Source of the DNA: Altererythrobacter sp.
Lineage (GTDB): Bacteria; Pseudomonadota; Alphaproteobacteria; Sphingomonadales; Sphingomonadaceae
Reading direction: 5' to 3'
DNA: 64,000 bases
NCBI GenBank assembly: GCA_016793865.1
Contig: JAEULJ010000007.1
Location: 62,001 to 126,000 of the forward strand
The notes under the pieces were generated by a model that ran no database searches, was not told where the DNA came from, and saw only the letters and a list, made by a program, of their open reading frames with translations. The stretch's first letter is position 1; every line of letters starts with the position of its first letter. The position numbers and the translations under genes were made by a program. Below are positions 38,733 to 49,507 of this stretch, one piece after another.

Positions 38733-39953
38733 TCAGGCGGCCCGCCGCTCTCCCAGATCGGACCTGGTCCAGATTTCGCCCAGGGCGTCGGCCAGATCGC
38801 GCATCATCTGTTCGCTGTGAGCGGGGCCAGGTGTGAAGCGGAGCCGTTCGGTCCCCCGCGGCACGGTGGGGAAATTGATCGGCTGCACGTAAATGCCGTA
38901 TTCGGCGAGCAGGATATCGGTGATCCGCTTGGCGCGAACCGGGTCGCCCACCATCAACGGCACGATATGCGTGGTGGAGGGCATTACGGGCAGGCCCCGC
39001 TCGGTGAGAATTTCCTTGAGCCGCGCAGCCGCCGCCTGCTGGCCATCGCGCTCCTCGCTCGAAGCCTTGAGATGGCGCACCGCCGCCAGCACCCCGGCGG
39101 CGAGCACCGGGCTGAGCGACGTTGTGAATATGAAACCCGGCGCATAGCTGCGGATGCAGTCCACGATCCGGCGGTCGGCTGCGATATAGCCGCCCATCAC
39201 TCCGAAGGCCTTGCCCAGCGTGCCTTCGATGATGTCGATCCGGTGAGCCGCCTCGTCACGTTCGGAAATGCCGCCGCCGCGCGCGCCGTACATGCCCACC
39301 GCATGGACCTCGTCGATATAGGTCAGCGCGTTGTACTTCTCGGCCAGGTCGCAGATGGCGTGGATGGGCGCGACGTCGCCGTCCATTGAATAGACGCTCT
39401 CGAAAGCGATGAGCTTGGCACGGGCGGGATCCTCCGCCGCCAGCAGCTCTTCCAGATGGGCGAGATCGTTGTGGCGGAACACCCGCTTCTCGCAACCGGA
39501 GTTGCGGATGCCGGCGATCATGCTGGCGTGGTTGAGTTCGTCGGAGAAGATCACGCAGCCCGGCAGCAGCCGCGCGAGCGTGGAAAGGGTGGCATCGTTC
39601 GAGACATAGCCGCTGGTGAACAACAGCGCCGCATCCTTGCCGTGGAGATCGGCGAGTTCGGTCTCCAGCTCGACATGGTAATGGGTGTTGCCGCCGATGT
39701 TGCGGGTGCCGCCCGATCCGGCGCCGACATCGTGGAGAGCTTCCTCCATCGCGGCGATGACCTTGGGATGCTGACCCATCGCCAGATAGTCGTTGGAACA
39801 CCAGACCGTCACCGGCTTGGGGCCGTTATGGCCCGCAAAGCACCGCGCATTGGGGAAGGAACCCTTGTTGCGCAGGATATCGATGAAGACCCGATAGCGC
39901 CCTTCTTCGTGCAGCCGGTCGATCGCCTGATCGAAGATGTGATCGTAGTTCAT
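38733..39953 (-). CDS. hemA: 5-aminolevulinate synthase
   Basis: It condenses glycine and succinyl-CoA to 5-aminolevulinate, the first step of haem in alphaproteobacteria. The 406 residues have the alpha-oxoamine synthase fold: [58 protein letters not shown], and the PLP Lys248 in [13 protein letters not shown]. The C-terminal [14 protein letters not shown] separates ALAS from the related KBL and BioF enzymes. It follows murI by 125 bases on the same strand. Confidence 0.96.
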   Translation of the reverse strand: MNYDHIFDQAIDRLHEEGRYRVFIDILRNKGSFPNARCFAGHNGPKPVTVWCSNDYLAMGQHPKVIAAMEEALHDVGAGSGGTRNIGGNTHYHVELETELADLHGKDAALLFTSGYVSNDATLSTLARLLPGCVIFSDELNHASMIAGIRNSGCEKRVFRHNDLAHLEELLAAEDPARAKLIAFESVYSMDGDVAPIHAICDLAEKYNALTYIDEVHAVGMYGARGGGISERDEAAHRIDIIEGTLGKAFGVMGGYIAADRRIVDCIRSYAPGFIFTTSLSPVLAAGVLAAVRHLKASSEERDGQQAAAARLKEILTERGLPVMPSTTHIVPLMVGDPVRAKRITDILLAEYGIYVQPINFPTVPRGTERLRFTPGPAHSEQMMRDLADALGEIWTRSDLGERRAA

Positions 39954-40078
39954 CGCTCGAAAAGCCCTTGCACCCGGTGTGCCGCGCGTGCCGGTTCCCC
40001 TCCGGCGGATCGGGGGCTCCCTAGCCGCAATGGTGACGTGAAACCACAGCGATCTTTGCGAATGGTTCGCAGTTCGGG

Positions 40079-40888
40079 TCAGAACCTATCGAGATGCTCC
40101 AGGCCGTATCGGGCAAGGGCGGGAGCGAGGCGTTGCCAGTCCTCCATCGATCCCGTGGTGGCGGCGCGATCGGGGCCGCTGCGCGCCAGCGGCTGTCCGG
40201 AAGTGAGCGCGGCGATGCGGCGGGCGATGCCGGGGGCACCGTCGACCAGTGCGACCTGCCGGCCGAGCGCTTCCATAAGCTGGGCACCCAGTTCCTCGGT
40301 CAGCAACGGGAAATGGGTGCATGCCAGCACCAGCGTGTCCAGCCGTTCGGCCAGGGGATGTGCCAGCAACCCGGCGAGTTCCTCCCGCACGGCGACCGGA
40401 TCGACCGCCTCGCCCCGCAGCTTCCCCTCCGCCAGCGCCACCAGTCCGTTCGCGCCGTGGCGAATTAGCGTGCGGCCGCTTGCGAATTCCGCCTCCAGCC
40501 GATCGACATAGCCCTGCCGAACCGTCGCTTGCGTTCCCAGGAGTCCGATCACCCCGCTGCGGCTGAGCGCCGCCGCCGGCTTGATCGCTGGCACGGTGCC
40601 CACGATCGGGGTTTCCAGCACATCGCGAACCATCGCGAGCGCGATGGTGCTGGCGGTGTTGCAGGCTATGCAGATCAGCCGCGGCTGCCAGCGTTCGGCC
40701 ATGCGCCCGAGCAGGCCGCAGACGCGCGCCGCCACCTCCGCCTCGGTCTTCGCGCCATAGGGAAGCCCGGCGACGTCCGCGGCGTAGATCACGGGCGCCT
40801 CGGGCAGGACCGTGCGCAGCTCGGCGAGCACGGTCAGCCCCCCGACCCCTGAATCGAACAGCAATATGGGCGAATCCGCACGCACCAA
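40079..40888 (-). CDS. murI: Glutamate racemase
   Basis: It makes D-glutamate for peptidoglycan. The 269 residues show the first substrate motif [10 protein letters not shown], catalytic Cys76 in IACNTAST, and the second catalytic Cys in [19 protein letters not shown] is also conserved. The start was set at GTG 40888 because GAAGGA lies seven bases upstream. A TTG at 40903 extends the protein by five residues but has no ribosome binding site. Its start is only 32 bases from the divergent plsY start. Confidence 0.93.
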   Translation of the reverse strand: MVRADSPILLFDSGVGGLTVLAELRTVLPEAPVIYAADVAGLPYGAKTEAEVAARVCGLLGRMAERWQPRLICIACNTASTIALAMVRDVLETPIVGTVPAIKPAAALSRSGVIGLLGTQATVRQGYVDRLEAEFASGRTLIRHGANGLVALAEGKLRGEAVDPVAVREELAGLLAHPLAERLDTLVLACTHFPLLTEELGAQLMEALGRQVALVDGAPGIARRIAALTSGQPLARSGPDRAATTGSMEDWQRLAPALARYGLEHLDRF

Positions 40889-40920
40889 GCGATCCTTCGA
40901 CAAGCCTGGGAGTGCGCGAT

Positions 40921-41553
40921 ATGGATGCGGTCATGGCCGGACAAGTCCTTCTCGCCTTTGCCTTCGCCTATCTGCTGGGCTCGATCCCCTTTGGCCTCTT
41001 GCTGACAAGGGCGGCGGGGCTGGGCGACGTGCGCGCGATCGGCAGCGGCAATATCGGCGCCACCAATGTGCTGCGGACCGGCAAGAAGTGGCTGGCGGCG
41101 GCCACGCTGATCCTCGACGGGTTGAAAGGATTTCTCGCGGTGGCGCTGGTCCGGCAGTTCTTCGCGCTCAACGATCCGGTGCTTCAGTTCGCGGAAGCCG
41201 GGCCGGTGCCCGCCGCGGCGCTGGGCGCGGTGGTGGGCCATTGCTTCCCGGTGTGGCTGCGCTTCAAGGGCGGCAAGGGCGTGGCCACCAATGCGGGGGT
41301 TGCCTTCGGGCTCGGCTGGCCGATCGGGCTCACCTATGCGCTGGTGTGGATCGGGGTGCTGGCGGCGGCGCGGATCAGCTCGCTGGCGGGGATGAGCGCG
41401 GTGGTCGCCGCCACGATCGCTGCGGCGCTGCTCGGCTACCCACAGTTCGTGCCGGTGCTGGCGGTGATCGCGGTCGTGATTCTGTGGCTCCACCGCGCCA
41501 ACATCGGCCGGCTGATGCGCGGCGAGGAGCCACGCGTGGGCAAGAAGGGCTGA
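40921..41553 (+). CDS. plsY: Glycerol-3-phosphate acyltransferase PlsY
   Basis: It transfers acyl groups from acyl-phosphate to glycerol-3-phosphate, the first step of phospholipid synthesis. The 210 residues form a multi-pass membrane protein. The conserved motifs are AYLLGSIPFGLLLTRAAG (motif 1), IGSGNIGATNVLRTG, VVGHCFPVWLRFKGGKGVAT (motif 2) and LWLHRANIGRLMRGEE (motif 3). The ATG at 40921 has GGGAG eight bases upstream; GTG 40912 and ATG 40933 are alternatives. The stop overlaps the dprA start (TGATG). Confidence 0.95.
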   Translation: MDAVMAGQVLLAFAFAYLLGSIPFGLLLTRAAGLGDVRAIGSGNIGATNVLRTGKKWLAAATLILDGLKGFLAVALVRQFFALNDPVLQFAEAGPVPAAALGAVVGHCFPVWLRFKGGKGVATNAGVAFGLGWPIGLTYALVWIGVLAAARISSLAGMSAVVAATIAAALLGYPQFVPVLAVIAVVILWLHRANIGRLMRGEEPRVGKKG

Positions 41554-42659
41554 TGCACGGCTCCGCACCGGCGCTGAGCCAGGACGAGGCCTTCGCGCGC
41601 ATCCGGCTGCTCAGGAGCCCGCATATCGGCCCGGTCAGCTACGCGCAGTTGCTGGCCCGGTTCGGCACCGCCGCCAGCACGCTCGAGGCGCTGCCCGATC
41701 TCGCGCGGAAGGGCGGGCGGGACTACCGCGCCGCGCCAGCCGATCGGATCGAGCGCGAGGTGGAGGCGGTGCGCCGCGCCGGCGCGCGCTATCTGTTCCA
41801 TGACCAGCCCAGCTATCCGCGCCTCCTGGCCGAGCTGGAGAGCGCACCGCCGATCCTGACGGTGCGCGGCGATGCCTCGCTGGCCGACAAGCCCTGCGTC
41901 GCTGTGGTGGGCGCGCGCAATGCCAGCGCGGCGGCGGTCAAGCTGGCGCGCGATTTCGCCGGTGCGCTGGCCGAAGCGGGCTTCGTCGTGATTTCCGGCC
42001 TGGCGCGCGGTATCGACGGCGCGGCGCATGAAGGCGCGATGCCGGCCACCATCGGCGTGATCGCCAGCGGCATCGACATCGTCTATCCGCCGCAGCACGC
42101 CGGTTTGCAGGAGCGGATCGCGGCCGAGGGCCTGCTGATCGCCGAGCAGCCGCCGGGCACCGAGCCGCGCGGCAGCCATTTTCCCAGCCGCAACCGCATC
42201 ATCGCCGGCCTCGCGAGCGGCACTCTGGTGGTGGAGGCGGCGGTCAAATCGGGCAGCCTCATCACCGCCCGCCTCGCCGCCGAAGCTGGGCGCGAAGTCA
42301 TGGCCATCCCCGGTAGCCCGCTGGAGCCGCGCAGCCACGGCTGCAACCATCTGATCCGCGAAGGCGCGGTGCTGGTCCAGGAGCCCGCCGACGTGATCGA
42401 GCTGTTGTCCGGTTTCGACGGAATCCCGCGCTCGACCTTCCGCGAGGCGGCGGGCGCGTTCGATTACGCGCCTGAAGACCTCGCCGAAGCCGAACCCGCC
42501 GATATCGCCACCCTCCTCACCACTGCCCCGGTGGCGGTCGATGAACTCATCCGCCAGTCCGGCGCGCCGGCGGCGGCGGTGCAATTGGCGCTGCTGGAGC
42601 TGGAAATCGCCGGGAGATTGCAGCGGCACGCGGGGGGCAAGGTGAGCTTATGTGCCTGA
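41553..42659 (+). CDS. dprA: DNA-processing protein DprA
   Basis: It binds single-stranded DNA and loads RecA during natural transformation. The 368 residues have an N-terminal SAM/HhH-like domain (RIRLLRSPHIGPVSYAQLL) and the Rossmann-fold core with VAVVGARNASAAAVKLARD, SGLARGIDGAAHEGAM and FPSRNRIIAGLASGTLVVEA. SGSLITARLAAEAGREVMAIPGSP continues this core (quoted here in overlapping parts: SGSLITARLAAEAG, VMAIPGSP). A C-terminal winged-helix domain follows (DELIRQSGAPAAAVQLALLE). It is translationally coupled to plsY. Confidence 0.95.
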   Translation: MHGSAPALSQDEAFARIRLLRSPHIGPVSYAQLLARFGTAASTLEALPDLARKGGRDYRAAPADRIEREVEAVRRAGARYLFHDQPSYPRLLAELESAPPILTVRGDASLADKPCVAVVGARNASAAAVKLARDFAGALAEAGFVVISGLARGIDGAAHEGAMPATIGVIASGIDIVYPPQHAGLQERIAAEGLLIAEQPPGTEPRGSHFPSRNRIIAGLASGTLVVEAAVKSGSLITARLAAEAGREVMAIPGSPLEPRSHGCNHLIREGAVLVQEPADVIELLSGFDGIPRSTFREAAGAFDYAPEDLAEAEPADIATLLTTAPVAVDELIRQSGAPAAAVQLALLELEIAGRLQRHAGGKVSLCA

Positions 42660-42736
42660 CTTTCGGTAGCACTCACCCGGCCCATCGACTCGTCGGCCCG
42701 GATCAAATCTGGCGTGTCGGTAGAATGTCGTGGACG

Positions 42737-42754
42737 GTGAAGCTTTCGCTTCAC
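42737..42754. terminator. Hairpin between convergent dprA and the hydroxylase-like gene
   Basis: GTGAAGC (42737-42743) pairs perfectly with GCTTCAC (42748-42754) across a four-base loop (GAAA on the minus strand). It spans the stop codon of the hydroxylase-like gene and lies 78 bases after the dprA stop. No T run follows, so it is only a possible end signal. Confidence 0.35.
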
Positions 42755-43710
42755 GCTACCCAGCGGGCTTCCCTGATCCAGCGGCTGTAGAGGAACTTCG
42801 TCCCTGCCGTCACCGGCAGTCCCGCGTGTTCGGTCATCGGGTCCACGCCGCCATCAGGGAGCGCGTTGCGGAAGACGATGGCATCGCCCCGCTTGCCCTT
42901 CAGCTTCAGGCCCGCGCGGATGAAGACCGTCTCTCCGCCGCGATAATCGTGGTTGAGCCACACCAGCGCGGTCTGCCGGCGCTGGTTGGCGGCGGCGCGG
43001 ACGAAATCGAAATGGGGGCGGTATTCCTGCCCCTGGGCGTAGCGCAGCACCTGCGCCGCCTCGCCCTGATCCGCTTGGGTGCCGCTGGCGGCGGCGATGC
43101 GACGGTTGAGTGCGTGGATCGCCGGATCCTCGATCAGCCAGTGCAGCGTGGAGCCATCGGAGGTGCGGATGGGGTCGCGCACCAGCCGCCGCTGGCTGTC
43201 GTAAACCGTGGATGGTCCATAGCCGGCCTGCGCCACAGCCAGGACATAGGCGCATTCGGGCTGGGTGAAGAGCCGCGGGTGCCGGGTGACATGCGGCGCC
43301 TCGCTGACGGTTTCGCTGGCCGGCATGGCAAACGGATCGCCGCCTTCGTCCAGCTTCATCCTGCCGATCAGTGCCAGCGCCCGCGCGCGCGCGGGATCGC
43401 TCTTCGCTTCCTCGTCCAGCCGCGCCACGGCGCCGTGCCAGTCGCGCGGGCCGGCGATGCCGCTGGCCATCAGATTGGTGGCATAGTGGCCGGCCACCCG
43501 GTCCCCCGCCAGCGCCGCCCTCTCGAACAGCGCGCGGGCGGCGGCGGGATCTGGGTCGAGCTGCCCGCCCCAGCGCAACTCACCCACCGCCCGCAGCGCT
43601 TCGCCATGACCGGCGGCGGCCAGGGTGTTGAGCGCCAGCACCGCCTCGCCCTGGTGGCCCGCCAGGAACGCCTGCACGGCCTGCATCACGCGGGGATCGG
43701 CGAAGCTCAT
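42751..43710 (-). CDS. 2-oxoglutarate/Fe(II) oxygenase, prolyl 4-hydroxylase type, with N-terminal Sel1-like repeats
   Basis: A 319-residue protein in two parts. Residues about 10-125 are Ala-rich helical repeats of the Sel1/TPR type (GEALRAVGELRWGGQLDPDP, ARALFERAALAGDRVAGHYA), a protein-binding module. Residues about 140-315 are the double-stranded beta-helix of P4Hc enzymes. The iron ligands are H233-x-D235 (YRPHFDF) and H295 (MTEHAGLPV), and K305 binds 2-oxoglutarate (TAGTKFLYSRW). It probably hydroxylates a protein side chain; the target is unknown. No signal peptide is seen. It sits against the strand of dprA and topA, genes that are often adjacent. Confidence 0.87.
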   Translation of the reverse strand: MSFADPRVMQAVQAFLAGHQGEAVLALNTLAAAGHGEALRAVGELRWGGQLDPDPAAARALFERAALAGDRVAGHYATNLMASGIAGPRDWHGAVARLDEEAKSDPARARALALIGRMKLDEGGDPFAMPASETVSEAPHVTRHPRLFTQPECAYVLAVAQAGYGPSTVYDSQRRLVRDPIRTSDGSTLHWLIEDPAIHALNRRIAAASGTQADQGEAAQVLRYAQGQEYRPHFDFVRAAANQRRQTALVWLNHDYRGGETVFIRAGLKLKGKRGDAIVFRNALPDGGVDPMTEHAGLPVTAGTKFLYSRWIREARWVA

Positions 43711-43842
43711 CGCGCCTGCCTATGCCAGCGATGGCGCCGGCAGGGGAAGGGGGCACGGCCGATTTCGGCAGGGTTGACGGGGCGGCGTTCCACTCGTCAC
43801 CCTCGCGCACACGTATACGCGTAGGGATTTCGTCAAGCCATC

Positions 43843-46394
<2,552 letters not shown>

Positions 46395-46395
<1 letters not shown>

Positions 46396-46577
46396 TGGCC
46401 AAGGAACATTTCGAGCGCCACAAGCAGCCCTGGAACGGCGAGGAAGCCGGTCAGCTCCGGATGCTGGCGGGCAAGGGCAAGGGCCTCAAGGAAATCGCCA
46501 GGGCGCTGAACCGCAGCGAGGAATCGACCAAGGACTTCGCCAAGAAGAACAAGATCGACATCGCGAAGAAGCGGTAG
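46395..46577 (+). CDS. Small basic helix-turn-helix-like protein
   Basis: A 60-residue protein, MAKEHFERHKQPWNGEEAGQ at the start. The middle GKGLKEIARALNRSEESTKD reads as a helix-turn-helix of the SANT/Myb or GcrA-like kind, with a Trp in the first helix and a Lys-rich end. It probably binds DNA or RNA. The ATG shares a base with the topA stop (TGATG), so it is made together with topoisomerase I. I do not recognise a named family. Confidence 0.7.
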
Positions 46578-46641
46578 GGCCCTTCGGGTCAGCCGCCTAC
46601 GGCGTCTGCCACCTCCCCATTTGGCTCGGCAAAAGTTGGAA

Positions 46642-46938
46642 TCAGATGATTGCCACACCGCGTGAAAACGCAAAGAAGCCGGCTATTGAGAAACTCAGGA
46701 GTACAACTCGCCAGAAGTTGAAATCTCGATTTTTCCATGACGCCAAACCGACGATCGTCCCTCCCGGCAGCCGAGACATTGCTAATGAGCACGCCATGAA
46801 TGCGATCCAGTTGGCAATCATCAGGACGAAAATCGGTGTTAATGCCGGCGCTGCTGGAGAAATGGTAATGAGTGCTGAGCACGCCAGCGACACGATTCCG
46901 GCAAAATAATAGAACCGCTTGGTCGTCAGCTTTATCAC
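46642..46938 (-). CDS. Small integral membrane protein, unknown
   Basis: A 98-residue frame starts with GTG at 46936-46938, overlapping the era stop (GTGA), and ends at TGA 46642. It has three likely membrane segments: FYYFAGIVSLACSALITI, LTPIFVLMIANWIAFMACSL and VVLLSFSIAGFFAFSRGVAI. A short loop (LASWKNRDFNFW) lies between the last two. The hydrophobic pattern and the overlap support a real gene. Base composition is near half GC, far lower than lepB-rnc-era, and codons are unlike its neighbours, so it may be a recent insertion at the operon end. No family was recognised. Confidence 0.6.
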   Translation of the reverse strand: MIKLTTKRFYYFAGIVSLACSALITISPAAPALTPIFVLMIANWIAFMACSLAMSRLPGGTIVGLASWKNRDFNFWRVVLLSFSIAGFFAFSRGVAII

Positions 46939-47924
46939 CGTCCCCAATCCAGCCCGATCTCCTCGAATACCTCGCGGTTTTCGGACCAGTTCTCCTCCAC
47001 CTTCACGTGCAGGAAGAGGTGGACCTTCACACCCAGCAGCTCGCTCAGCTCTTTTCTGGCCGCCTCGCCGATCGCCTTGATCTTGCTGCCGCCCTTGCCG
47101 AGCACGATGGCGCGCTGGTTGTCGCGGACGACCACGATCTGCTGGTGGATTTCCAGGCTGCCGTCGGGGCGGTGCTGGTAGAGTTCGGGGCGGACCGCGC
47201 TGTCGTAGGGCAATTCCTCGTGGAGCTGGCGGTAGAGCTGCTCGCGGGTGATTTCGGTGGCGAGCAGGCGCTCGCTGGCATCGGACACCTGATCCTCGGG
47301 ATACATCCACTCCGCCACCGGCATCATCGCCGCCAGCGCTGCTTTCAGTTCAGGCACCCCGTCGCCCGTGAGTGAGGAGACGAAGTAGATTTCCGCAAAC
47401 TCGACCTTGCCCGAAAGCTCCTGCGCCAGCGCCAGCAGCGGCTCCTTCCTGGCCACATCGACCTTGTTGAGGACGAGGATCTTCCTTTCGGGCCGGTTCG
47501 CCAGCGCCTCCAGCAGCGGGTCCAGCTCGTGGCGGCGCTGCTTGATCGGATCGACCATCAGCAGCACGGCGTCGGCCGCCTCGGTCCCTTCCCACGCCGC
47601 GCTCACCATCGCGCGGTCGAGCCGGCGCTTGGGCGCGAAGATGCCGGGCGTATCGACCAGGATCATCTGCGTCCGATCGTGCAGCGCGATGCCCAGCATC
47701 CGCGCCCGCGTGGTCTGCGCCTTGGCGCTGGTGATCGCGACCTTCTGGCCGACCAGCGCATTCACCAGCGTGGACTTGCCCGCGTTGGGCGCGCCGATCA
47801 CGGCCACAAGGCCGCATTTCTGCGTATCCTCGCCGCTGTTCGCCCCGCTGCGTTGCGAGGCGGGGGCGGGCGGGCGGTTGGCCATGCGATCCTCCGCCGG
47901 ATCGTTCGACTCGTTGTGGCTCAT
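46935..47924 (-). CDS. era: GTPase Era
   Basis: Era is an essential GTPase that binds 16S rRNA during 30S assembly. The 329 residues show the G motifs GAPNAGKSTLVN (G1), DTPGIFAPKRRLDRAM (G3) and VLNKVD (G4). A C-terminal KH domain includes IVLGKGGSKIKAIGEAARKE. About 35 residues precede the G domain. Two starts compete. ATG 47924 overlaps the rnc stop (TGATG). ATG 47885 has a perfect GGAGG five bases upstream and would give 316 residues. Order lepB-rnc-era matches many bacteria. Confidence 0.95.
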   Translation of the reverse strand: MSHNESNDPAEDRMANRPPAPASQRSGANSGEDTQKCGLVAVIGAPNAGKSTLVNALVGQKVAITSAKAQTTRARMLGIALHDRTQMILVDTPGIFAPKRRLDRAMVSAAWEGTEAADAVLLMVDPIKQRRHELDPLLEALANRPERKILVLNKVDVARKEPLLALAQELSGKVEFAEIYFVSSLTGDGVPELKAALAAMMPVAEWMYPEDQVSDASERLLATEITREQLYRQLHEELPYDSAVRPELYQHRPDGSLEIHQQIVVVRDNQRAIVLGKGGSKIKAIGEAARKELSELLGVKVHLFLHVKVEENWSENREVFEEIGLDWGR

Positions 47925-48595
47925 CACCCGAACTTCTCCATGAATTCTGCTGCGGCCGCTTTCTCGGCCTCCTGCTTGCTGCTGGCGGTGCCCTCGGCCT
48001 CGCCCACCTTGTGGACCCTGACGCGCACGGTGAAGCGCGCGGCGTGGTCGGGCCCGGAGCGATCGACCAGCTCGTATTCGGGTGGGCGCCGCTGGTTGCC
48101 GGCGGCCCATTCCTGAAGCGCGCTCTTGGGATGCTTGCGCCTGCCTTCGCCTCGGTCCAGCGCCGGACCCCACAGCGCCCCGATCAGCTCGCGCGCGGCC
48201 TGGTAGCCATTGTCGAGAAATTGCGCGCCCAGAAGCGCTTCCATCACGTCGCCCAGTATGTTGTCGCTGTCGCGTCCGCCGTCGGCCTGGGCCTGCTTGG
48301 ATATGCGGACATGGGCCGGCAGCCCGATCTCCCGCGCGACCTGCGCGCACATCTGGCGGCTCACCACGGCGTTGAGGCGCAGCGCCAGCGCCCCTTCCGG
48401 CGCTTCGGACCGCTCGTAGAGAAGCTGCGCCACCGCCAGGCCGAGCACGCGGTCGCCCAGGAACTCCAGCCGCTCGTAATCCGCCGGCTCCCCCATGCTG
48501 CCGTGGGTGAGCGCCGCGTGCCAGATGGCCGGTTTCCGCACGGCGAAGCCGCGCTCTTCCAGCCAGGCGCAGGTTACGGGCTCGATGACGCTCAC
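47924..48595 (-). CDS. rnc: Ribonuclease III
   Basis: A double-strand-specific RNase that processes rRNA precursors and regulates mRNAs. The 223 residues hold the signature ERLEFLGDRVLGLAVAQLL, the second metal site SDNILGDVMEALLGA, and a C-terminal double-stranded RNA-binding domain (SALQEWAAGNQRRPPEYEL, ASSKQEAEKAAAAEF). The start is GTG at 48595, overlapping the lepB stop (GTGA), with GGGGGA about seven bases upstream. It lies between lepB and era. Confidence 0.96.
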   Translation of the reverse strand: MSVIEPVTCAWLEERGFAVRKPAIWHAALTHGSMGEPADYERLEFLGDRVLGLAVAQLLYERSEAPEGALALRLNAVVSRQMCAQVAREIGLPAHVRISKQAQADGGRDSDNILGDVMEALLGAQFLDNGYQAARELIGALWGPALDRGEGRRKHPKSALQEWAAGNQRRPPEYELVDRSGPDHAARFTVRVRVHKVGEAEGTASSKQEAEKAAAAEFMEKFG

Positions 48596-49425
48596 AGTCG
48601 GTCCCCCATGTGGTTCCAGCGGGCCGCGGTGAACCAGCTCACCGGATTCCACCACTTTGCCGAACCATCGGTGGAGAACAGCACCATCTCTGCCCGCCCC
48701 ACCAGCAGGCCCGCCGGCACCAGGCCGACCCCGCCGCCCGCGCGGGCGGGGAAGCGGCTGTCCAGCGAATTGTCGCGATTGTCGCCCAGCATGAAGACAT
48801 GGCCCGGCGGAACGGTCACCGGTCCGAAGCGATCCTGCGGCGTGGCGCCGAAATCGAGCACTGTGTAGCTGCGGCCCCCCGGCAGCGTCTCGACGAGGCG
48901 CGAATAGCGGCACTGGGGCGCTCCGCCGGGGGCCGGTTCCTCCACCGCTCCCCACGCGCAGCGGGTGTTGGGCGAGACGGGGAGCAGGAAGTCCGCCGCT
49001 CGCGCCGTTTGTGCGCGGACCCCGTTCAGGACCACCACCCCCCGGTCCAGCGCCACGGTATCGCCGGGAAGGCCGATCACGCGCTTGATGTATTCGGTGC
49101 GGTCCACCGGATGGCGGAACACGGCGGTGTCGCCGCGAACCGGCGCGCGCTGGAGGATCGTGCCTTCGATCAGCGGCGCATCGAACGGCAGCGACCAGCG
49201 CGACCAGCCGTAGGGCCATTTCGCGGCGACCAGGTAATCGCCCTTGATGAGGCTGGGCAGCATGCTTTCGCTGGGAATGGTGAAGGGTGTGAACAGCAGG
49301 CTGCGGAAGGCCACCACCGCCAGAACCAGCAGCGCCACGAAGCGCAGATAGCTGCCGAGGCTTTCACGCTGTGCCGGCGGGCGCCCGCTCTCGGCTTCGG
49401 GATTGGATGCCGCCGTCACGCTCAT
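48592..49425 (-). CDS. lepB: Signal peptidase I
   Basis: It removes signal peptides from exported proteins at the inner membrane. The 277 residues have one membrane segment (about 28-48), then the catalytic Ser54 in IPSESMLPSL and Lys114 in EYIKRVIGLPGD. The final box VFMLGDNRDNSLDSR is complete. An insertion of about 45 residues between the Lys and the last box, with two Cys (RCAWGAV and PQCRYSR), enlarges the beta domain as in other Gram-negative enzymes. ATG at 49425 begins the operon lepB-rnc-era. It diverges from pgi with 82 bases between the starts. Confidence 0.95.
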   Translation of the reverse strand: MSVTAASNPEAESGRPPAQRESLGSYLRFVALLVLAVVAFRSLLFTPFTIPSESMLPSLIKGDYLVAAKWPYGWSRWSLPFDAPLIEGTILQRAPVRGDTAVFRHPVDRTEYIKRVIGLPGDTVALDRGVVVLNGVRAQTARAADFLLPVSPNTRCAWGAVEEPAPGGAPQCRYSRLVETLPGGRSYTVLDFGATPQDRFGPVTVPPGHVFMLGDNRDNSLDSRFPARAGGGVGLVPAGLLVGRAEMVLFSTDGSAKWWNPVSWFTAARWNHMGDRL

Positions 49426-49507
49426 CGCTCGTTCCGGGGCAACGCGGGGTTTGCAATCATCGACCAGAGCCCTAGGCGCGCACTCTGCGCCACGAAAGGA
49501 TTTTCGC

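Noticed and set aside
40812-41552. N-terminal extension of dprA running back through plsY
   Set aside because: The extension is a shifted reading of plsY; DprA homology begins at the ATG at 41553.
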